Assembly: GCF_030158645.1 (NCBI RefSeq)
Contig: NZ_JAOASO010000127.1
Location: 1-33,468, forward strand
Direction of reading: 5' to 3'
From: Hydrogenophaga sp.
GTDB taxonomy: Bacteria > Pseudomonadota > Gammaproteobacteria > Burkholderiales > Burkholderiaceae_C
DNA length: 33,468 bases
Positions 27,824-33,468 of the stretch are shown here, one piece after another; within the stretch, counting starts at the first letter, position 1; every line of letters starts with the position of its first letter. The notes under the pieces were generated by a model. The model worked only from the letters and a program-made list of their open reading frames with translations, was not told the DNA's origin and searched no databases. Made by a program: the position numbers and the translations under genes.

Positions 27824-28530
27824 TGCGCCAGATCGTTCTGGACACGGAGACGACCGGTCTGTCCGCCGACAACGGCGACCGCATCATCGAGATCGGTTGT
27901 GTCGAGCTGCTCAACCGCAAGCTCACCGGCAACAACCTGCACTTCTATGTGAACCCCGAGCGCGACAGCCATGAGGACGCCCTCAAGGTGCACGGCATCA
28001 GCAACGAGTTCCTGCGCGACAAGCCGAAGTTCTCTGCCATCGCAGACGAGCTGATGGAGTACTTGCGCGATGCCGAACTCATCATTCACAACGCGCCGTT
28101 CGACATCAGCTTCCTCAACAAGGAGCTCGAACGGCTGGGTCGCCCACCGATCAAGACCGTGATCGGACAGGTCACCGACAGCCTGGTGATGGCCAAGGAG
28201 ATGTTTCCCGGCAAGCGCAACGGCCTTGACGCGTTGTGCGATCGCCTGGGTGTGGACAACTCGGGCCGCACGCTGCACGGCGCGCTGCTGGACGCCGAAC
28301 TGCTCGCCGACGTCTACATCAACATGACGCGTGGCCAGGACGCGCTGCTCATGGACCTGGGCGATGCGCCTGATGAAAATGGCCTGACCGAGACCTTGGA
28401 TCTCAGCGGTTTTGACTTGCCGGTGCTGCGTGCCAACGAACAGGAAGCGCAGGCGCACGATGGTGTGTTGGCCGACCTGGACAAGGCCAGCAAAGGAAAA
28501 ACGGTGTGGCGTTCGCTCCAAGCCGCCTGA
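27823..28530 (+). CDS. dnaQ: DNA polymerase III subunit epsilon
   Basis: The 3'-5' proofreading exonuclease of the replicative polymerase, 235 residues. Exo I is LDTETTGL with D7 and E9, Exo II is HNAPFDISFL, and Exo III is HGALLDAELLADVY with the histidine-type catalytic pattern (DEDDh). The C-terminal tail, after about residue 180, is acidic and flexible and would carry the polymerase alpha-subunit contact. The ATG lies in a TGATG overlap with fdx, so dnaQ may be co-translated with the Fe-S operon. A start at 27742 would lie inside fdx. Confidence 0.95.
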   Translation: MRQIVLDTETTGLSADNGDRIIEIGCVELLNRKLTGNNLHFYVNPERDSHEDALKVHGISNEFLRDKPKFSAIADELMEYLRDAELIIHNAPFDISFLNKELERLGRPPIKTVIGQVTDSLVMAKEMFPGKRNGLDALCDRLGVDNSGRTLHGALLDAELLADVYINMTRGQDALLMDLGDAPDENGLTETLDLSGFDLPVLRANEQEAQAHDGVLADLDKASKGKTVWRSLQAA

Positions 28531-28548
28531 TCCGCACGAAAACCTGGC

Positions 28549-28554
28549 TATAAT
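28549..28554 (+). promoter_or_regulatory. -10 element of the tRNA-Val promoter
   Basis: A perfect TATAAT lies 46 bases upstream of the tRNA and 18 bases after the dnaQ stop. The sequence 16-18 bases further upstream gives no good -35 match. Confidence 0.5.
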
Positions 28555-28599
28555 CTGAGGCTTCCGACAGATCGAACCAACAAACGGATCCGATTTTTC

Positions 28600-28674
28600 G
28601 GGCGGTTAGCTCAGTGGTAGAGCACTGCCTTCACACGGCAGGGGTCGCAGGTTCGAACCCTGCACCGCCCACCA
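28600..28674 (+). tRNA. tRNA-Val (anticodon CAC)
   Basis: The 75 bases fold as a complete cloverleaf: acceptor GGGCGGT/ACCGCCC, D arm GCTC-AGTGGTA-GAGC, anticodon stem CTGCC/GGCAG with loop TTCACAC, variable GGGTC, T arm GCAGG-TTCGAAC-CCTGC, discriminator A and an encoded CCA. The anticodon at positions 34-36 is CAC, which reads the valine codon GUG. The 3' end is the probable attachment site for the integrase that follows. Confidence 0.97.
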
Positions 28675-28681
28675 AGACCAG

Positions 28682-28715
28682 ACCCCGCTAAGTCATTGAC
28701 TTTGTGGGGTTTTTT
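28682..28715 (+). terminator. Intrinsic terminator after tRNA-Val
   Basis: ACCCC (28682-28686) pairs with GGGGT (28706-28710). The stem extends through a C-G pair and a wobble, then AAGT/ACTT around the loop CATTG. Six T residues follow. It should end the tRNA transcript and shield the integrase from read-through. Confidence 0.8.
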
Positions 28716-28773
28716 CTTTCCCGCAAGCTCCCGACGCATCCCATGGCGGCCTGTTTGGACCGAACCCTTGAGG

Positions 28774-28795
28774 TTTCGCGCCAATTTCGCGCCAA
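28774..28795 (+). repeat. Tandem 11-bp direct repeat upstream of integrase
   Basis: Two adjacent exact copies of TTTCGCGCCAA (28774-28784 and 28785-28795) lie between the tRNA and the integrase start. Paired short direct repeats in this position often serve as integrase arm-type or excisionase sites; that is inferred here. Confidence 0.7.
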
Positions 28796-28838
28796 TGAAC
28801 TCCTTCACCGCCGCAAGGCATGTTCCTGGAGTTCATTC

Positions 28839-30221
28839 ATGGCCAGTTTTTCCAAACGTACCTATTTCTCTTGGCGGCTCATCTGCAGCGGCGCGCCTTC
28901 GCTCAACGCAACCTTCGCCAGCGAGGTCAGTGCCCACGCCCGCTTGCTTGAACTCTCCGAGCAGGGTCATAGCGGCGTAAAGATCAAGAAGTTTTCCTCA
29001 CTCTGCTGGCAGGCGAGGGTGCGCCGCAAAGGCGTGCCCGATCTGATCAAGACCTTCCCCCGCCGAGACCTGGCCGAACAGTGGGCCGCCGAGAAGGAAG
29101 GAGAGATCGTCAAGCGACAGTTCGTCGACTACCGGGAAGCCGAACGCAATTCCTTGGGCGATCTCCTGCTGAAGTACGACAAAGTGCGCCTGACAGGAAA
29201 GCCGAAGCACGACCCAGACCGGGCACGAGTTGCCAAGCTCAGCGAAACGCCGATCGCCATGATCAAGGTCTCGATGTTGCTGCCATCGGACTTCGCGGCC
29301 TATCGAGACGCGCGCTGCCTCCAGGTCAAGGGCGCGACCGTCAAGAAAGAGCTGGAGCTCTTTTGCCGGGTGATCGGGTTGGCTCGGCGGGAGTGGAAGG
29401 TTCATTTGCCAGTCAACCCGGCTTCCGCCGCCTTGGTGAGTCGACCAGCTGCGGAACCCGGCGATGAGCGCGATCGCCGCTTGAAAGAGCGACACGAATT
29501 CTCCACCGACCGCGTTGACCCGAGCTCGCCTGCGCGTCCCACGCGCGAACAAACCAAGCGGCGGGTTCGAACAGATATCGAATACGTAAACGATCCGGAG
29601 ACCGCCGCCATCATTGCGCTACCGCAGAGCGAACAACAGGCGCTCTTTCGCGCCTGCCGCTATGCCCATTGGTACACGCAACTCAAGCGAAACGTAACGG
29701 CCGCAACTCTCAGAGCGAGAGCCAGACGCGCGGGACGTGCTTCGATCAAGGCGAGACTGCGGCCTGGTCGAGTGATCTGGGCTATAGCCAGCTTCGCAAT
29801 TGAGACCGCCATGCGTCGGGGCGAGATGCTCCAGCTGCAGTGGTCGCATACGCATTTGGCCGAGGGGTACCTCGACCTGCCTGGCAGTATCACCAAGAAT
29901 CAACTGCCTCGCCTGGTGCCGCTGTCGCTGCGCGCACGTCGCATCTTGGCTGCACAGCCGAGAGCGGGGGACTCCGTTTTTGCCACGAACGTCAACACGG
30001 TCAAGCAGGGCTTTAAGCGAGCGCTCAAGCGCGCCAACTGCGTTGATCTGCGTCTGCATGATCTTCGGCACGAAGCGACGAGCAGGCTTTTCGAGCGCAC
30101 CGATCTGCGCGAGACCGAAATTGGCCACGTGACTGGGCACACGGACCCGCGAATGCTTCAGCGCTACTACAACAAGCGTCCTAAGGAGTTCGTCGATCGG
30201 TTCAACCGATCGTTCAAATGA
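28839..30221 (+). CDS. Tyrosine-type site-specific integrase
   Basis: A 460-residue phage-type integrase. Catalytic residues are visible: R326 (AMRRGEMLQLQW), H407 and R410 (LHDLRHEATSRLFE), H434 (GHTDPRMLQRYYN) and the probable nucleophile Y443; a lysine in the beta hairpin SITKNQLPRLVPL is near 353. The N-terminus (KFSSLCWQARVRRKGVPDLIKTFPRRDLAEQWAAEKEGEI) is an AP2-like arm-binding domain. Between the core-binding and catalytic domains lies a long Arg-rich segment (about residues 190-310) that normal integrases lack. ATG 28839 has GGAG at 28828-28831; the longer frame from GTG 28704 starts inside the tRNA terminator. Its location just after tRNA-Val suggests that tRNA is the target. Confidence 0.93.
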   Translation: MASFSKRTYFSWRLICSGAPSLNATFASEVSAHARLLELSEQGHSGVKIKKFSSLCWQARVRRKGVPDLIKTFPRRDLAEQWAAEKEGEIVKRQFVDYREAERNSLGDLLLKYDKVRLTGKPKHDPDRARVAKLSETPIAMIKVSMLLPSDFAAYRDARCLQVKGATVKKELELFCRVIGLARREWKVHLPVNPASAALVSRPAAEPGDERDRRLKERHEFSTDRVDPSSPARPTREQTKRRVRTDIEYVNDPETAAIIALPQSEQQALFRACRYAHWYTQLKRNVTAATLRARARRAGRASIKARLRPGRVIWAIASFAIETAMRRGEMLQLQWSHTHLAEGYLDLPGSITKNQLPRLVPLSLRARRILAAQPRAGDSVFATNVNTVKQGFKRALKRANCVDLRLHDLRHEATSRLFERTDLRETEIGHVTGHTDPRMLQRYYNKRPKEFVDRFNRSFK

Positions 30222-30469
30222 GGCGCCGTCTTGTTTGAAAACTCGCGCGTGTTCCGTAACTTCAGCCTCATGTTTTCACGCATAGCGGCGCTCGCGCATC
30301 AAAGGTGCCCCGTAGATTGAATGCTGCAGCGATTTCAATGAACGCAGCTGCTGAGCAATCAACCGGGCATGCGAACGGGCCCACGGGCCACCAGGATCCG
30401 CGCATGTTGACGCGCTGCGACAGCAAGTGCCCTATGAGCACCCAGATCTGTCCGTCCAAGGCCTCCTCA

Positions 30470-30490
30470 AACAGTTCGAAATGAACTGTT
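30470..30490. repeat. 8-bp perfect inverted repeat
   Basis: AACAGTTC (30470-30477) and GAACTGTT (30483-30490) are exact reverse complements separated by GAAAT. The short loop suits either an RNA hairpin or a dimeric operator. No gene starts close by. Confidence 0.55.
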
Positions 30491-30796
30491 CAGGGACAGG
30501 GGCATAGCCGGTGCCATCTGAGCACTCCGCGCAAGAGCATCTCGGGTCAACCGGCGCGCTCAGTCGCAACAGCTGCTGGGTTGTCCTTCACTGCCCGAAT
30601 GTCGCCCCACCAGACTTTTTTGCAATCGACCGCGCCAGATCTCGTACCTCAAGAAGGGCTCGGCTTTTTGCGGGTGCAGCGACCGTAAGCGATGTACTTG
30701 AGTTGAATCAGATGGTTTTCGACAGAGTCAATTCATTGGATCAGTAGCTCGCCAATCGAAATCTTCGAGTTCGTCAAAATGAAATGCCTTGCGAGG

Positions 30797-30844
30797 TTGA
30801 TTTCACAAGGGGTGCGACCATAAATACATCTACTATTTGTAGAT
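30797..30844 (+). promoter_or_regulatory. Promoter with overlapping operator candidate before the HTH regulator
   Basis: TTGATT at 30797-30802 and CATAAA/ATAAAT at 30819-30825 form a plausible -35/-10 pair 16-17 bases apart. Just after the -10, ATCTAC (30828-30833) and GTAGAT (30839-30844) form a perfect 6-bp inverted repeat around TATTT, covering the expected transcription start. This geometry fits repression, perhaps by the gene product itself. Confidence 0.45.
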
Positions 30845-30922
30845 CTTAAAAGACTGCACAAGCAGCCATTGTTGGGCGTCGCAAGACGTAGAGGAATCGG
30901 GGCTCCATGACAAGAGAGTTTT

Positions 30923-31258
30923 ATGAAAGCAATCCCCTGCCGCCCTTGGAATGGGCTTGGTTCAGTGATTGGTGATTTGACAGAAGGGCAAAAAATCCTG
31001 GTTGAAGAGGTTCGTGGTCGCCTAGAAGCTGAGATTCAGAAGGACCCTTATCTATCAGAGAAGGATTTTGCCGACCTGATTGGCGTTGACCCAAAAACCC
31101 TGAAAAATGATCGGGCGCCGTCAGGTGCAGGTCGATATCCGGTTGGAATCCGTTTTGGTGGCAGCCATCGGGTGCGATACGCGCGCCATGACGTCCTTGA
31201 ATGGCTTGCGTATGAGGAGTGGAAGGCGCGAACTTGTCGGGTGCATCGATGCCGTTGA
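30923..31258 (+). CDS. Small helix-turn-helix protein (AlpA/excisionase-like)
   Basis: A 111-residue protein. Residues 42-95 (DPYLSEKDFADLIGVDPKTLKNDRAPSGAGRYPVGIRFGGSHRVRYARHDVLEWLAYEEW) have the layout of MerR-like/AlpA/excisionase winged helices: a helix-turn-helix, a wing around VGIRFGG-HRVRY, and a terminal helix beginning with HDVLEWL. The N-terminal 40 residues are probably helical (EGQKILVEEVRGRLEAEI). A GAGAG stretch lies about 7 bases upstream of the ATG. In an integrase-borne island such a protein is most likely a recombination directionality factor or a regulator of the integrase or of itself. Which role applies cannot be read from the sequence. Confidence 0.72.
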   Translation: MKAIPCRPWNGLGSVIGDLTEGQKILVEEVRGRLEAEIQKDPYLSEKDFADLIGVDPKTLKNDRAPSGAGRYPVGIRFGGSHRVRYARHDVLEWLAYEEWKARTCRVHRCR

Positions 31259-31506
31259 GTAGCTGTCGCAATGGGGCTGTGATTCCTTCTCTATCTACAT
31301 GGCCACGGTGCGATTGGTTTAGTAGGGTGTTGGGTCCGCCGCCCAGCACGCTGGTCTCAATCGCAGGAGATGTACTACCGTAAAGCGGAGGGACATCTGC
31401 CAGACCTGAGGAAACCACAGGATCTGACTTCTTGTGATTCGCGACGGTTGTATTGAATTACAGACGAGCCCTGCTGCAATGAAATTTTAATCATCGAGTC
31501 ATTGAT
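31259..31506. other. Intergenic region with hairpin, upstream of kfrA-like gene
   Basis: The 248 bases hold no supported gene. GTGTTGGG (31327-31334) pairs with CCCAGCAC (31342-31349) with one G-T wobble around a 7-base loop, but there is no T tract. TTGAAT (31453-31458) and TGCAAT (31475-31480) are a weak -35/-10 candidate for the following gene. Confidence 0.4.
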
Positions 31507-32328
31507 ATGAATCCAGACCCCGTCCCTGTGGTGACATCCGCTGAGGCTAAACGTGGCCGACCGCCCGTGGCCACCATTGAGTCTGTCACGCAAGCCGTCG
31601 AAGACTTGCGTAGCCGGAATCTGCCTGTTGGCATTCGCGCGGTCATGCGCTTGGTCGGCGGAGGGCAAGACACGATAAAGGCGCTGCTTCAGCAGGTGCC
31701 CAGTGTGAGGCTGGCCATTGAGAGTGCGCCGGAAGTGCCGGAGTCGGTGACGAAACTCTGGAAGTCATGCATCGCCGAACACATCAAGGGCGTGCTGGCG
31801 GAGTGCCAGCAAAAATTGGATGCAGCAGCCGAGCTGATCAAGACACAGGAGGGACGGATCCTGGACAGCGAGGTCCGCGAAATGGAACTGGCAGAACTGC
31901 TTGCGATCATCAGCACCGAGCGAGATCGGGCCCGAGCCGAGCGCGATGCTGAGTGCGCAGCACATGCCCAGACGCGCTTGATTGATGCATCACATCGTGA
32001 ACGATTCGAAAAGGCCGAAGCCATTGAGGCCCTGACGCAGCATCGGCTTGAGGACATGGTTCAAAGCGCACAAGCCGCAGAGGTGAAGGTGGGCGAACTG
32101 GAGCAGCGGCTCAAAGACTTCCAGCAGCAACTCTCGCGGGCCAATGAAGACAACGCGCATTTGAAAGGACAGATTGATGGCCTGCTGCTCCGCCGAGAGT
32201 CCGAAAACCTTCTGGCGACGCCCCTATCCAGCGGGGCGGCGCAGAGCTCTGCTTACGTGCGCAGGGTTGGATCTTTGCTACCACCGCCGCTTGCGGATCA
32301 ATTCGATGACGACGATGTGCCGCTCTGA
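31507..32328 (+). CDS. KfrA-like DNA-binding coiled-coil protein
   Basis: A 273-residue protein with a KfrA_N-type DNA-binding region at about residues 14-70 (KRGRPPVATIESVTQAVEDLRSRNLPVGIRAVMRLVGGGQDTIKALLQQV). A long Glu/Ala/Gln-rich coiled coil follows from roughly residue 75 to 230, and then a disordered acidic tail (DQFDDDDVPL). KfrA itself is an autoregulated plasmid protein that binds DNA and forms filaments. Related proteins also act as partners of transposon tyrosine recombinases (for example TnpT of Tn4651-type elements, recalled from memory). Its position just upstream of an inverted repeat and a recombinase-like gene favours an accessory recombination or segregation role. That role is inferred. 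Confidence 0.82.
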   Translation: MNPDPVPVVTSAEAKRGRPPVATIESVTQAVEDLRSRNLPVGIRAVMRLVGGGQDTIKALLQQVPSVRLAIESAPEVPESVTKLWKSCIAEHIKGVLAECQQKLDAAAELIKTQEGRILDSEVREMELAELLAIISTERDRARAERDAECAAHAQTRLIDASHRERFEKAEAIEALTQHRLEDMVQSAQAAEVKVGELEQRLKDFQQQLSRANEDNAHLKGQIDGLLLRRESENLLATPLSSGAAQSSAYVRRVGSLLPPPLADQFDDDDVPL

Positions 32329-32468
32329 CCAGCACCACTTGTGGTCTGCAAAAGGCATGTTCAACAGATCGACATGTAGCGGGCTCGTCACCGCGCAGGT
32401 GAGGGGCCGCTGCCGTGAAGTGCGGCTTTCGGAGTCGCGAATGATGGGCGCGATCGTGAATGGATGTT

Positions 32469-32530
32469 CCCGTTATCGGGCGGTGCGGGCTGTATCCAAA
32501 CTGGACAAGGCCGGCCCGCCCGATAACGGG
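32469..32530. repeat. 15-bp perfect inverted repeat (candidate recombination or regulator site)
   Basis: CCCGTTATCGGGCGG (32469-32483) and CCGCCCGATAACGGG (32516-32530) are exact reverse complements flanking 32 bases. The spacer carries its own small repeat, TCCA-AAC-TGGA (32495-32505). It lies between the KfrA-like gene and the recombinase-like gene. Arm length and symmetry are far beyond chance for 62 bases. Confidence 0.75.
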
Positions 32531-32537
32531 GTCCGTA

Positions 32538-32556
32538 CCCACTCCGAAGGGGTGGG
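32538..32556 (+). repeat. Hairpin before the recombinase-like gene
   Basis: CCCACTCC (32538-32545) and GGGGTGGG (32549-32556) can pair at 7 of 8 positions, with a T-G wobble at the eighth, around a 3-base loop. It lies 11 bases upstream of the GGAGG ribosome site (32567-32571) of the next gene. It may influence that gene's translation. Confidence 0.4.
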
Positions 32557-32580
32557 GGCGCGTAGCGGAGGACCCTGCCG

Positions 32581-33438
32581 ATGACGACGCATGCAAACGG
32601 CGTGACAGGCGCCGAAGACGGTAGTCTGAGGGCGACTGGCGCGACGGTTGCGGGCGGTGGCATCGGCGCGCCAGAGGCCCAGCCTCTGGCGCCGTACGGA
32701 CCCGAGATGGGCATTCATCGATCGCGCGACTCTGACGACTCCGCGACTGGGGCTGTTCAGAGCCGTGACGAGGGAGACGATGACGCAGCAAGGGCGGAAC
32801 GCGCATGTCAGGCGATACGAGCACTGGACCGCCTACAGAAAAGTCCGTTGGCGGATCTCGTCCGGGACCCCCAATCCAACGGCACAGCAGCCGACGACCT
32901 GACGCTGACGGTGCCAAACGCACCCGTTCTCTCAATGACGCAGCGAGAGGCCTTCGATGTCGTCAAGGACGCTCGATCGCTGGTCATGGTCTCAGAGCCT
33001 AAAGAGAGCAGAACGCATCTTGACTACCAGCGCAAGGTGCGTTGGATGTGGCAGCAGGTCGACAGTTACCCAGAGCTTTCAGACGCAGAGCGCTGGTGTC
33101 TTGCACTGGATGCATATGTACGAAAAGCCAATTCGTTTCGTGCGAACAAAGCCGCCTGCCTCTGGCATCTGCGCCGCGAACTCAGAGTCAGGTTGTCAGA
33201 ACAGGACGACATGCAGCGACTGGGAGGTCACGGGCAGGCGTGGCTGTGGCGCGTTGGGCTGATACATCAACTCGTCACCGATATCCGCACTGTTGAAGCT
33301 CATGTCAGATCTTGTCCCGCGCTGATCGATGGGATGACACTGCCAGAACACAAGTCCAAAAAGCGCGATTTGCGCCGCATTGAAAAGAAACATCCAGACT
33401 GGATGGCGCGCATGCTGTTGGCGCCGATGGAATATTGA
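32581..33438 (+). CDS. Recombinase-like hypothetical protein, probably truncated by an IS
   Basis: A 285-residue protein with a strong GGAGG site (32567-32571) before ATG 32581. Residues 1-110 are Gly/Ala/Asp-rich and probably disordered. Residues 115-270 are helical. The stretch SRTHLDYQRKVRWMWQQVDSYPELSDAERWCLALDAYVRKANSFRANKAACLWHLRRELRVRL resembles the N-terminal core-binding domain of tyrosine recombinases. No catalytic Arg/His-x-x-Arg/Tyr set follows. The stop codon lies inside the first copy of a repeat that looks like an IS21-family end, so the last few residues may be IS-derived and the catalytic domain lost. I do not recognise the exact family. It may equally be a complete accessory protein. 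Confidence 0.65.
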   Translation: MTTHANGVTGAEDGSLRATGATVAGGGIGAPEAQPLAPYGPEMGIHRSRDSDDSATGAVQSRDEGDDDAARAERACQAIRALDRLQKSPLADLVRDPQSNGTAADDLTLTVPNAPVLSMTQREAFDVVKDARSLVMVSEPKESRTHLDYQRKVRWMWQQVDSYPELSDAERWCLALDAYVRKANSFRANKAACLWHLRRELRVRLSEQDDMQRLGGHGQAWLWRVGLIHQLVTDIRTVEAHVRSCPALIDGMTLPEHKSKKRDLRRIEKKHPDWMARMLLAPMEY

Positions 33439-33468
33439 CCAGCTGTGCCGATTGAATTTTGACCAGGG
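33426..33468. mobile_element. Terminal repeats of an IS21-like insertion sequence (partial)
   Basis: GATGGAATATTGACCAG (33426-33442) and GATTGAATTTTGACCAG (33450-33466) are near-identical 17-base direct repeats with 24-base periodicity. IS21-family ends carry several such repeats, often with a TTGACCAG core and a GTGCCG linker as seen here (from memory). The transposase genes would lie beyond the window. The likely junction is at or just before TG at 33428. Confidence 0.5.

Larger units (their letters stand above)
30222..30922. other. Gene-poor island segment (701 bp)
   Basis: No convincing gene was found. Short open frames exist at 30511-30747 (plus, 78 codons) and 30268-30459 (minus, 63 codons), but neither resembles a known family or has a clear ribosome site. 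A plus frame at 30355-30507 (INRACERAHGPPGSAHVDALRQQVPYEHP... to a stop) reads somewhat like the tail of a lost protein and may be a remnant. The segment also holds an 8-bp inverted repeat (30470-30490) and the promoter/operator candidate before the next gene. Composition becomes AT-richer towards its end. Confidence 0.5.
28600..33468 (+). mobile_element. Probable tRNA-Val-inserted genomic island (left part)
   Basis: A tyrosine integrase reads away from an intact tRNA-Val. It is followed by a gene-poor stretch, a small excisionase-like regulator, a KfrA-like protein, a recombinase-like gene and an IS21-like end. Base composition drops around 30700-31500 compared with the chromosomal genes before it. 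The island likely begins at or just after the tRNA 3' end (about 28647-28674). No second copy of the tRNA end occurs in the window, so the far boundary lies beyond it. Confidence 0.65.

Noticed and set aside
28704..28838. Upstream GTG start for the integrase
   Set aside because: It lies inside the tRNA terminator hairpin and reads through the tandem repeats. ATG 28839 has a good GGAG site.
30511..30747. 78-codon plus frame in the gene-poor segment
   Set aside because: There is no ribosome site and no family resemblance. A weak similarity of RRARLFAGAATVSDVLELNQMVFDRV to phasin or signal-recognition motifs was considered but is too slight to report.
30921..31418. 165-codon minus-strand frame over the HTH gene
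   Set aside because: It covers the HTH regulator, which has a recognisable fold, a ribosome site and a promoter. The minus product resembles nothing known.
32111..32935. 274-codon minus frame spanning the inverted repeat and two plus-strand genes
   Set aside because: It crosses a structured repeat and two better-supported genes, and it is Arg/Pro/Ser-rich in the way shadows are.
28600..33468. CRISPR array, retron or toxin-antitoxin pair in the island
   Set aside because: There are no regularly spaced repeats, no reverse transcriptase motif, and no adjacent small gene pair matching known toxin or antitoxin families.

Overview
The window looks like chromosomal DNA of a high-GC betaproteobacterium, most likely Burkholderiales/Comamonadaceae (for example Hydrogenophaga or a relative). 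This rests on the base composition, the protein sequences and the gene orders (isc operon running into dnaQ, uvrB upstream of iscR). It is an inference from recognised families, since no search could be run.

Region 1 (1-15236) is a tightly packed plus-strand cluster for late corrinoid (vitamin B12) assembly and uptake, with a biotin operon set inside it. The order is a BtuF-like binding protein (5' end cut by the window), cobU, btuF, btuC, btuD, cobO, then bioB-bioA-bioD-bioF, then cbiB, cobD (threonine-phosphate decarboxylase), cobQ, cobT, cobS, cobC (phosphatase) and a small membrane protein with an EF-Tu domain-III-like tail. Most junctions are ATGA/GTGA-type overlaps, which implies translational coupling. 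Only late steps are present (adenosylation, amidation, aminopropanol arm, lower-ligand activation, final joining) together with a BtuCDF importer and no corrin-ring genes, so this stretch fits corrinoid salvage and remodelling.

Region 2 (15253-22050) is housekeeping: nth (minus), a PLP aminotransferase, an acyltransferase (minus), an alpha/beta hydrolase, a DUF3820 protein, a 3'-5' exonuclease-domain protein (minus), a DUF6172-like protein and uvrB.

Region 3 (22051-28530) is the Fe-S assembly operon iscR-iscS-iscU-iscA-hscB-hscA-fdx, followed by dnaQ overlapping fdx. The iscR leader holds a good sigma-70-like promoter and a close match to a type 1 IscR site. A GC-rich hairpin separates iscR from iscS, and an intrinsic-terminator-like hairpin with a T tract separates iscA from hscB.

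Region 4 (28600-33468) starts with tRNA-Val(CAC) and continues as a probable genomic island inserted at its 3' end: a tRNA terminator, tandem 11-bp repeats, a tyrosine integrase with an unusual charged internal segment, a gene-poor 700-bp stretch, a small AlpA/excisionase-like regulator with a promoter/operator candidate, a KfrA-like coiled-coil DNA-binding protein, a 15-bp perfect inverted repeat, and a protein resembling the front part of a tyrosine recombinase. That last gene ends inside repeats resembling an IS21-family terminus, so it is probably truncated. The island's far end is outside the window. The KfrA-like / inverted-repeat / recombinase-like module is the least explained part of the window.
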